Assembly: GCA_021443285.1 (NCBI GenBank)
Contig: JABUUG010000108.1
Location: 1,638 to 12,267, forward strand
Length of the DNA stretch: 10,630 nucleotides
Source: Bacteroidaceae bacterium
Lineage (GTDB): Bacteria; Bacteroidota; Bacteroidia; Bacteroidales; Bacteroidaceae
Reading direction: 5' to 3'
This document shows, in pieces, positions 5,661 through 10,630 of the stretch. Position numbers and translations under genes: made by a program. How positions within the stretch are numbered: the first letter of the stretch is position 1; every line of letters begins with the position of its first letter. The notes under the pieces were generated by a model. That model had not been told where the DNA came from and did not search any database. It saw only the letters and a program-made list of their open reading frames with translations.

Positions 5661-7211
5661 TCAGTTCTTCAGCCCCATTGCAAGCAGGGCGTCGTAGTAG
5701 TTCTTTGCGGGCAGTTCGGGCGCCACATACGCTATCTGGCGGATTACTCCCACCATCGTTGTCCTGTGCTCCGGCACCGACTCAATGACGAGCGAACGGC
5801 GGCGCGGTCCAAGCTCTGGGCTTTTCTCCACCGCCTTATCGTTGTACAGGAACGGGCGGTACTGCGCTGCCCATTTTCGGTAGAACAGTGTGTGCTCCAG
5901 GTGTGTGATGTATTTCTCGGCGGCAGCGTAGTTGCCCTGCGCGAGGTTTGTCAATGCCAGTATCTTCACCGCTTCCGGCGCCATCATACCCTCCGTGGGC
6001 TCGTTGTATTCGAAAGCCTCCCTCTGTGCGCCAAGCACATAGCCCATGTTGTAGTAGAGCGTCATGAGGTGTTTGCGTGCGAAGCGTGCCTTGCTCGGCG
6101 GCATCACCATCTGCCTCGGGTCTTGTATTATGCCGTTGCGCACAGCGTTAGGCAGAGTGCCGGCCGTTGCTTCGAGCATGCAATAGATATTCGCCGTGAA
6201 GAAGTTGTCAAGGTGCTGCAGACAGAACTCGTATGCAGGTATGTGGTCGCCCGTAAGCAACTGGTGTTCAAGTTCCAAGCGTTGTATGGTATCTTCCGAA
6301 CTGTGGCTGCTGTACATTGTTTTCGCGGTAGCCACAAGCACCATTGCCGCTGCCACCGTCGCTGCCACACTATTATTCAGCAGCATATCTTTCTTCATCA
6401 GCTTCAGCGCGAAAGGCACGCAGAACACCAGCACCTGGCTCAGCCACACCTGGCTCATGCAGGTAACTACTTTTGTGCGGTAGGTGAACACATCGGGGGA
6501 GAACAGCTCCGTCTCACCGACAGCGAGACACAGCCTCTGCGCGAGTCCAACCATAAGTGCGGCAGAAAGGATGATGATCAGGGCCTGCTGCCAGCTCCTG
6601 TTATATATTAATGTGTAAACAAATGCGCAGACTATGGCGGGCCATACACAGGTGGAGCAGGCAAATCCTGCAAGAAGAATAACGGAGGGTATCAGGATGA
6701 GGCTTGTGAGAATGCGCAGATACCACGGGCATCTGCCCTCATCGCAGCGGGTCTTCTCCCATTGGCATACCTTTACAATAAGCAGGCACGCCGCCGATGA
6801 CAGCATCATGGCGAGATGGCCTGTGGTGAAGAACAGCTTGTCTTCCGTATATACAAACAGGCAGACTGCGGGCAGCCAGCAGAGCAGAGCCTCCGCCAGT
6901 GTCAGCGGATGTCCCGACGCCGTCTTGTAGCACTGCTGTATGCAAAGCGTGAATGCGGCGATGACCAGCGCCAGCAGCAGCGGCCCCAGATACGGGACTT
7001 TGAAGAACTGCTGTATCCAGAGCGCGAGGAAGTCGGCGACACCGCCCGCCGCCGACAGCTGTTCAACAATCTTGTCGGCTTCATACACAAACACACGTAA
7101 TTGCTCTATATCGAAAAGGATATACTGCTGCAGCAACTGTATGGCGGCAAAGAGAACTACGGTGCCGATAAGCATCTGCCAGCGCAGTATTGTATCTAAT
7201 TTCTTTTTCAT
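5661..7211 (-). CDS. DUF6057-like polytopic inner-membrane protein
   Basis: This is a 516-residue membrane protein of unknown function that I match to the Bacteroidetes family DUF6057 by its overall pattern. The first 300 residues hold about nine hydrophobic helices, near 11-32, 75-93, 105-121, 130-147, 164-183, 186-204, 208-226, 250-271 and 280-298. The stretch between the first two helices (about 33-74) is polar and probably exposed. The C-terminal 215 residues are soluble and helical, with a TPR-like stretch near 413-450 (AVKILALTNLAQGNYAAAEK). No catalytic motif is evident. The gene stands between the kinase gene and the heme-motif lipoprotein gene on one strand, so the three may be co-transcribed. 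Co-occurrence with a TolB-like lipoprotein suggests the two products act together at the cell envelope; this is inference. Confidence 0.75.
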   Translation of the reverse strand: MKKKLDTILRWQMLIGTVVLFAAIQLLQQYILFDIEQLRVFVYEADKIVEQLSAAGGVADFLALWIQQFFKVPYLGPLLLALVIAAFTLCIQQCYKTASGHPLTLAEALLCWLPAVCLFVYTEDKLFFTTGHLAMMLSSAACLLIVKVCQWEKTRCDEGRCPWYLRILTSLILIPSVILLAGFACSTCVWPAIVCAFVYTLIYNRSWQQALIIILSAALMVGLAQRLCLAVGETELFSPDVFTYRTKVVTCMSQVWLSQVLVFCVPFALKLMKKDMLLNNSVAATVAAAMVLVATAKTMYSSHSSEDTIQRLELEHQLLTGDHIPAYEFCLQHLDNFFTANIYCMLEATAGTLPNAVRNGIIQDPRQMVMPPSKARFARKHLMTLYYNMGYVLGAQREAFEYNEPTEGMMAPEAVKILALTNLAQGNYAAAEKYITHLEHTLFYRKWAAQYRPFLYNDKAVEKSPELGPRRRSLVIESVPEHRTTMVGVIRQIAYVAPELPAKNYYDALLAMGLKN

Positions 7212-7233
7212 CTATGGAAAAACTGTATTGTCT

Positions 7234-7363
7234 GTAGTTAAAGGGGAGTTAATGTGTAGTTAAAGGGGAGTTAAAGGGACATTGCCTTTATGCGCATGAG
7301 TCATTTGTCCCTTTAACTCCCTTAACTTCTTTAACTCTCCCCTTCTCTCCACACTAACTCCAC
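7234..7363. repeat. GAGTTAAAG palindromic intergenic element, copy 5
   Basis: This element lies between the kinase gene stop and the DUF6057-like gene start. The inner 16 bp pair perfectly (7266-7281 with 7306-7321). The 32-nt core (7278-7309) begins GACATTGCC, has the palindrome ATGCGCAT at its tip and ends GTCATTTGTC, the same ending as copy 1. It matches the 32-nt core of copy 6 at 25 positions. The right arm runs past the stem as degenerate units to about 7363. No leftward TAnnTTTG promoter is seen here. Confidence 0.85.
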
Positions 7364-7383
7364 TTCAATTTGCTATTCATTCT

Positions 7384-8877
7384 CTAATGCTCTGCCTTCG
7401 GCATCCATACCCAGAAGTCGGAGCCTTTGCCCTTCTCCGATTTGCATCCCACGTGTCCGTCGAGGCCCTTGGCTATCTCGCGGCAGATGTAGAGTCCGAG
7501 TCCTGTGCCGTTCACTGTGGAACCGAGCATCTCGTAGCGGTTGAACACCTTCTCGCAGTCCTTCGGAGCTATGCCCACACCGGTGTCTATGACGTGGAAG
7601 TAGCACCCGTCGTCGGCTATCTCGTATTTCATCGTAACCGTGCCCTCGAAGGTGTATTTGGCAGCGTTGGAGAGGTAGTTGTTCAGAATCTCCATCAGTC
7701 GCATGCTGTCGGTCATTATCATGTAGTCGGCCTCCGGCTCCTCCAGGATAAGGTCGCACGGCAGGTTGTCGAAGAGGATCTTGTTTGCGGCATAGACATT
7801 GGTGATTATGGTCTTCGCGCTGCTGCTGAGCTTGAAGTACTTCATGTTTCCTGTGTCGAGGCGTGTGGTCTCCAGGATGTCGTTCACAAGGAGTGTCATC
7901 TGGTCCACACCGATTTGTATGAGCTTGAAGAACTCCTCGCGCTCCTCCTGCGAGTCGGTATATACCATAAGCTCGCTGAATCCGCGTATGGAGTTGAGCG
8001 GTGTGCGCAGGTCGTGGCTCATTACGGAGAGCACCTGGTCCATCTGCTCCTTCTCCTTTTCCATCTTGTCCTTGGCTTCTGTGAGCAGCCTGATGCGCGT
8101 GTCCACCCTGTCCTGTGCCTCCTTCATCTTGCGTATGCGGTCGGTGGTGTCGGTGGCATAGCCGGAATAGTACTGGAAGTCGCCCTTGAGGGTGGTCATC
8201 GGGATGAGCACCACATTGAAGCTGCGGTACTCCTTCAGCGTCTTGGAATAGACGCGGATGACGAGGGAGGTGGTGTGGTTGGTGTCTTTTGCCGCATGGT
8301 TGAGGAACTTCCACATAGCCTCCTTGTCCTCAGGATGCACTATGGTGTTTACAGCGGCGTCGATGGACACGCTGCGCAGGTTATAGCCGTCCCTGCCACC
8401 GATGACGCTCATTCTCATTGTGGTGGGGTAGAAGTCCACCACGGCTACGCCCATTATCGCCGCCATGTCGCAGAACTTGCGGTAGAAGAAGCGGTGGAAG
8501 AGGTTCTGCGCGTGCAGGTCGACGATGCTGATGCCCTCCACGTAGTGCAGCAGTTTGCCCGTGGCGCCCTCCATAACGGGCTCGTACGTAACATAGACAG
8601 GCACCTCCAGAAATTCGCTCGAAGGGCTTTCGCGTTTCAGTTTCTGGGTGGCAACAATGAGGTCCTGCACCGGTGTGAAGGTTCTTGCGCCCTCTTCCAG
8701 TACGACAGAGCTCCTGAAGACATCTATGTAGTCAGACTTCGAGTAGCCCAGCATGTTGGAAAGGAAATTCACAAACCTGTAGTTTGAATTTACCAAGTTG
8801 AGCGAAGTGTCGTAAAGCGCCTGCATTACGATGTTCTCTTCATTGTTGTCAAAGGTGATTTGTTCAGCGTATTTCAT
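7384..8877 (-). CDS. Soluble PAS-like sensor histidine kinase, no adjacent regulator
   Basis: This is a 497-residue cytoplasmic histidine kinase without membrane helices. The N-terminal 245 residues look like two PAS-type sensing modules: one ending near 120, and a second around 130-245 with VHPEDKEAMWKF (180-191) and FQYYSGYATDTTDR (234-247), typical of a PAS/PAC end. A charged coiled coil spans about 246-282. The kinase core is complete: H-box VMSHDLRTPLNSI with His288, N-box NNYLSNAAKYT (399-409), G1 DTGVGI (431-436), F-box FNRYE (445-449) and G2 GTGLGLYI (457-464). It should autophosphorylate and signal to a response regulator encoded elsewhere, since none is adjacent. Its neighbour across the divergent gap is a membrane AraC-type regulator, not a receiver protein. 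The DUF6057-like and propeller genes follow on the same strand without evident promoters of their own. The ligand is unknown. Confidence 0.92.
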   Translation of the reverse strand: MKYAEQITFDNNEENIVMQALYDTSLNLVNSNYRFVNFLSNMLGYSKSDYIDVFRSSVVLEEGARTFTPVQDLIVATQKLKRESPSSEFLEVPVYVTYEPVMEGATGKLLHYVEGISIVDLHAQNLFHRFFYRKFCDMAAIMGVAVVDFYPTTMRMSVIGGRDGYNLRSVSIDAAVNTIVHPEDKEAMWKFLNHAAKDTNHTTSLVIRVYSKTLKEYRSFNVVLIPMTTLKGDFQYYSGYATDTTDRIRKMKEAQDRVDTRIRLLTEAKDKMEKEKEQMDQVLSVMSHDLRTPLNSIRGFSELMVYTDSQEEREEFFKLIQIGVDQMTLLVNDILETTRLDTGNMKYFKLSSSAKTIITNVYAANKILFDNLPCDLILEEPEADYMIMTDSMRLMEILNNYLSNAAKYTFEGTVTMKYEIADDGCYFHVIDTGVGIAPKDCEKVFNRYEMLGSTVNGTGLGLYICREIAKGLDGHVGCKSEKGKGSDFWVWMPKAEH

Positions 8878-8883
8878 AGAGCA

Positions 8884-8918
8884 GAAAAACGTTTTTCAAG
8901 TTGTGGGCACGCGCGTGC
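8884..8918 (-). promoter_or_regulatory. Two perfect palindromes in the kinase leader
   Basis: GAAAAACGTTTTTC (8884-8897, 14 bp) lies six bases before the kinase ATG. GCACGCGCGTGC (8907-8918, 12 bp) lies just upstream. Both fall between the predicted promoter and the start codon, so they could be operators or leader-RNA structures. Confidence 0.4.
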
Positions 8919-8948
8919 GTGTCAAGACATTAAGGTGTTTAATCGCCG

Positions 8949-8956
8949 CAAAGTTA
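8949..8956 (-). promoter_or_regulatory. Promoter -7 element of the histidine kinase gene
   Basis: On the minus strand this reads TAACTTTG followed by CGGC, a perfect TAnnTTTG match, 71 bp before the ATG at 8877. No clear -33 TTG is present. It is the only good leftward motif found upstream of the kinase, DUF6057-like and propeller genes. Confidence 0.6.
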
Positions 8957-9020
8957 AGTCTTACACAGAAAAAATGAAAAGGAATAGGGCAAAATGTTCT
9001 CAAAAAGGAGAAAAATGTAT

Positions 9021-9055
9021 CTGTCAGACAGTCAGAAATGGCAGAAAAGACAGTC
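9021..9055. promoter_or_regulatory. Candidate operator: CTGTCAGACAG palindrome plus GACAGTC repeat
   Basis: CTGTC-A-GACAG (9021-9031) is a perfect palindrome. GACAGTC occurs at 9027-9033 and again at 9049-9055, 22 bp apart, about two helical turns. This spacing suggests a site for a dimeric regulator between the divergent promoters. Sequence pattern only. Confidence 0.35.
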
Positions 9056-9076
9056 GGAACACCCAAGATATTCAGG

Positions 9077-9203
9077 TTTTGCATGTCTGCATCCTGCTTG
9101 ACCTCCGATAAAAACCGGGCTTGCAAAAGCGGAACAGAATGAATTATGCTTCCCAAAGCAGTTATCCCCACACACCGCTTTTTGCAAACCGCACATTGCA
9201 AAA
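9077..9203. promoter_or_regulatory. Four TTTTGCA sites in alternating orientation
   Basis: TTTTGCA occurs at 9077-9083 and 9180-9186. Its complement TGCAAAA occurs at 9122-9128 and 9197-9203. The last two form an inverted repeat with 8-bp arms (9179-9186 and 9197-9204) around 10 bp. Four copies of a 7-mer in 127 bp upstream of a regulator gene is more than chance suggests, even in AT-rich DNA. They are possible operators for the adjacent AraC-type protein; this is inference. Confidence 0.4.
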
Positions 9204-9282
9204 ACGATGATATAGGACAGAAACTCCCCCAAAGAAAAACCGATTTAGAGCGGGATATGTCAATTACGCTTCCCCTTTGTCT

Positions 9283-9290
9283 TACCTTTG
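9283..9290 (+). promoter_or_regulatory. Promoter -7 element of the membrane AraC-type gene
   Basis: TACCTTTG followed by CGG matches TAnnTTTG, 52 bp before the ATG at 9343. No convincing -33 element is visible. Confidence 0.55.
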
Positions 9291-9342
9291 CGGTGGAATA
9301 GTGAGGCGGCGGAAGCGTCTCCCCCAACCTTAATAGCACCCG

Positions 9343-10410
9343 ATGTTAGACGAATCAATCATACTTTCGATATTTGTTGCAGGCATTTCCACCATTATTC
9401 TTGCGGGAATGGCCTACACTTTCCTCAAGCCCGGGAGAAACACTCCGCAGAAACAGTTCGGAGCACTCTGCGCGGTGTGGGGCATGATTATGGCAATGGC
9501 ACCGCTCTACGAGCTGCCCGCACTGGTGGTCCAGCCCAAGGTGATTCTCATCATGCGCATGTCGGGCTTCCTCATCATGGCGGCGCTGAAGCTGTTCTTT
9601 GTGAGTCTGGTGCTGCCACGGCGCATAACGAAGTTCACCATTTTTCTGAACTACCTGCCCTTCGCCACCTTCCCGATAGTGGCGATATTCTGGTTCAACG
9701 CCTTCTACTTCAACATGGTGGTGACGGTGACAGCCTTCTACGGACTGTTCAACATAGCCCGCGTGTCGTATGTCTGCATAAACTACAAGTCGTATCTGAA
9801 GATAGCATATTCCGAGATAGAGAACCGCGACGTAACCTGGGTGCTGGCCTACATGACTGCGCTCCTGTTCCTCTTCTCCTTCTACGCCTGGCTTATGGTG
9901 AACCCCGGAGTGCTCAACGACCTGCTCTTCCGCGTGGTGGTGATTGTGATGCTCGGCTCCATCTCCTACCTTATGATCAGGCAGAGGGAGAACGACGCGG
10001 TGGAGTCTCTGATAGAAGAGGAGCTCTTCGGCAAGGAGAGGCATTTCGAGTGCGACCAGTACGGCAAGACGGTGTACCCGTTTGTGGAGAACTTCGAGAA
10101 GCTCATGCGCGACAACGAGCCGTTCCTTGTGGAGGGAGTGAAGGTAGACGACATAGCACGCCTGATCAACGCCGACAAATACCTGCTCATGGACTACTTC
10201 AAGAACGGACTGAAGACCACGTTCTACGACTATATCAGGGAGCGCCGTATGGAGAAAGCATACGAACTGCTCGTGGACCCGACATGCCGCATGACCATCG
10301 ACGCCATCTCGCGCCACTGCGGCTTCAACAACATCACAGCGTTCCGCGAGGCATTCTCAAGGGTTTACCACAAGAACCCGACCGAGGTGAAGTACGGAGT
10401 GCTGGTGTAA
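9343..10410 (+). CDS. Seven-helix membrane protein with C-terminal AraC-type HTH
   Basis: This 355-residue protein joins a membrane domain to a DNA-binding domain. About seven hydrophobic helices lie near 7-28, 41-62, 67-90, 98-117, 122-145, 166-186 and 193-213. An odd number places the C-terminus in the cytoplasm if the N-terminus is outside. A linker (214-260) leads to an AraC/XylS HTH domain at about 263-352. Its first helix-turn-helix includes VDDIARLINADKYLLMDYFK (268-287). The second includes the conserved IDAISRHCGFNNITAFREAF (319-338), followed by the family-typical FSRVYHKNPTEVK. Membrane-bound AraC proteins of this layout occur in Bacteroidetes. The membrane part presumably senses a signal at the envelope, but no ligand site is recognisable. 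The gene is divergent from the histidine kinase gene and may control it or itself through sites in the shared gap. Repeat copy 6 follows the stop codon at once. Confidence 0.88.
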   Translation: MLDESIILSIFVAGISTIILAGMAYTFLKPGRNTPQKQFGALCAVWGMIMAMAPLYELPALVVQPKVILIMRMSGFLIMAALKLFFVSLVLPRRITKFTIFLNYLPFATFPIVAIFWFNAFYFNMVVTVTAFYGLFNIARVSYVCINYKSYLKIAYSEIENRDVTWVLAYMTALLFLFSFYAWLMVNPGVLNDLLFRVVVIVMLGSISYLMIRQRENDAVESLIEEELFGKERHFECDQYGKTVYPFVENFEKLMRDNEPFLVEGVKVDDIARLINADKYLLMDYFKNGLKTTFYDYIRERRMEKAYELLVDPTCRMTIDAISRHCGFNNITAFREAFSRVYHKNPTEVKYGVLV

Positions 10411-10413
10411 ATT

Positions 10414-10562
10414 GAGGGGAGTTAATGTGAAGTGGAGTTAAAGGGGAGTTAAAGAGGAGTTAAAGGGGAGTTAAAGGGGAGTTAAAGTGACATTACCATT
10501 ATGCGCATGGTACATACGTCCCTTTAACTCCCCTTTAACTCCTCTTTAACTCCCCTTCACTA
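10414..10562. repeat. GAGTTAAAG palindromic intergenic element, copy 6 (38-bp perfect inverted repeat)
   Basis: This element begins four bases after the AraC-type gene stop. The left arm has five exact 11-nt units (10432-10486) of the form GNGGAGTTAAA. Bases 10441-10478 and 10520-10557 form a perfect 38-bp inverted repeat, including a variant GAGGAGTTAAA unit at the matching place in both arms. The left arm has one extra unit. The 32-nt core (10489-10520) carries a further stem, ACCAT (10495-10499) with ATGGT (10507-10511), around TATGCGC. It is the least degenerate copy. Confidence 0.92.
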
Positions 10563-10582
10563 CACCAAATTATCAAAAAAGC

Positions 10583-10613
10583 CCTGAAGCCGCACAGTTT
10601 TTGCCGCTTCAGG
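10583..10613 (-). terminator. Terminator for a leftward gene beyond the right edge
   Basis: CCTGAAGC (10583-10590) pairs with GCTTCAGG (10606-10613) around 15 nt. On the minus strand the stem is followed by GCTTTTTTGATAA, a good U-run. On the plus strand the tail is CAATAAAAC, which is poor. It therefore most likely ends an unseen gene converging on the AraC-type gene. Confidence 0.6.
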
Positions 10614-10630
10614 CAATAAAACACAATACC

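Larger units (their letters stand above)
8878..9342. other. Divergent regulatory intergenic region
   Basis: This 465-bp gap between the kinase and AraC-type genes contains no credible gene. The leftward 147-codon open frame across it lacks recognisable features and overlaps both promoters. It holds a TAnnTTTG site for each gene, two palindromes in the kinase leader, a CTGTC-A-GACAG palindrome and four TTTTGCA sites. AATTATGCTTCCC (9142-9154) recurs with one change at 9262-9274. It carries no GAGTTAAAG element. Confidence 0.75.

Noticed and set aside
5766..6611. 281-codon plus-strand open frame opposite the DUF6057-like gene
   Set aside because: It is an antisense shadow with no domain pattern, and the opposite strand encodes a coherent membrane protein.
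7387..8787. 466-codon plus-strand open frame opposite the histidine kinase gene
   Set aside because: It lies antisense to a gene with all kinase motifs. Its translation is rich in His, Val and Leu without any recognisable domain, as expected of a shadow frame in GC-rich coding DNA.
9164..9173. TTATCCCCA as a possible DnaA box
   Set aside because: It has one mismatch to TTATNCACA, stands alone, and there is no other sign of an origin.
8896..9339. 147-codon minus-strand open frame across the divergent gap
   Set aside because: It would cover both predicted promoters, has no recognisable pattern and runs through AT-rich intergenic sequence.
9355..10317. 320-codon minus-strand open frame opposite the AraC-type gene
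   Set aside because: The composition is a His, Val and Glu-rich shadow, and the plus-strand protein has clear membrane helices and an HTH.
58..10562. GAGTTAAAG elements as simple rho-independent terminators
   Set aside because: The stems are AT-rich and very long, and are not followed by a consistent T-run. A typical GC-rich terminator is present separately after copy 3. A terminator role is not excluded, but they do not fit the standard form.

Overview
The window looks like chromosomal DNA from a Bacteroidales bacterium, most likely Prevotella in the broad sense. Three things support this. The promoter-like sites match the Bacteroidetes -7 motif TAnnTTTG. No Shine-Dalgarno sequences are evident. 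Several proteins resemble Bacteroidales families (a DUF4738-like lipoprotein, a DUF6057-like membrane protein and a TolB-like propeller lipoprotein). The genus is an inference. No tRNA, rRNA, CRISPR array, transposase or phage gene was seen.

Seven genes are supported. From left to right: an alanine/glycine:cation symporter (188-1549, minus); a DUF4738-like lipoprotein (1769-2353, minus); class 1B dihydroorotate dehydrogenase PyrD (2564-3472, plus); a CxxCH-containing beta-propeller lipoprotein with a TTG start (3933-5456, minus); a DUF6057-like polytopic membrane protein (5661-7211, minus); a soluble PAS-like histidine kinase without an adjacent response regulator (7384-8877, minus); and a seven-helix membrane protein with a C-terminal AraC-type HTH (9343-10410, plus). 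The likely transcription units are lipoprotein-symporter (leftward), pyrD alone, kinase-DUF6057-propeller lipoprotein (leftward), and the membrane AraC regulator alone. The two divergent gaps (2354-2563 and 8878-9342) hold the recognisable promoters.

The most unusual content is a family of six large intergenic palindromes at about 41-170, 1554-1761, 3495-3632, 5476-5632, 7234-7363 and 10414-10562. Each has a left arm of tandem 9-11 nt units around GAGTTAAAG, a conserved core that starts GACA and usually ends TGTC, and a right arm of CTTTAACTC units. Every gap that contains a gene 3' end carries one element; neither divergent promoter gap does. Unusual variants in one arm are mirrored in the other, with perfect inverted repeats of 34 bp (second element) and 38 bp (sixth). 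The cores fall into three types shared by neighbouring elements. This looks like a dispersed 3'-UTR or intercistronic repeat system that keeps its RNA pairing. Its function cannot be read from this window.

Other non-coding features include a strong hairpin terminator between the convergent pyrD and propeller genes, a 22-bp tandem array downstream of the propeller gene, a duplicated promoter block in front of the DUF4738 gene, a cluster of TTTTGCA sites between the kinase and the AraC-type regulator, and a terminator at the right edge for an unseen leftward gene.
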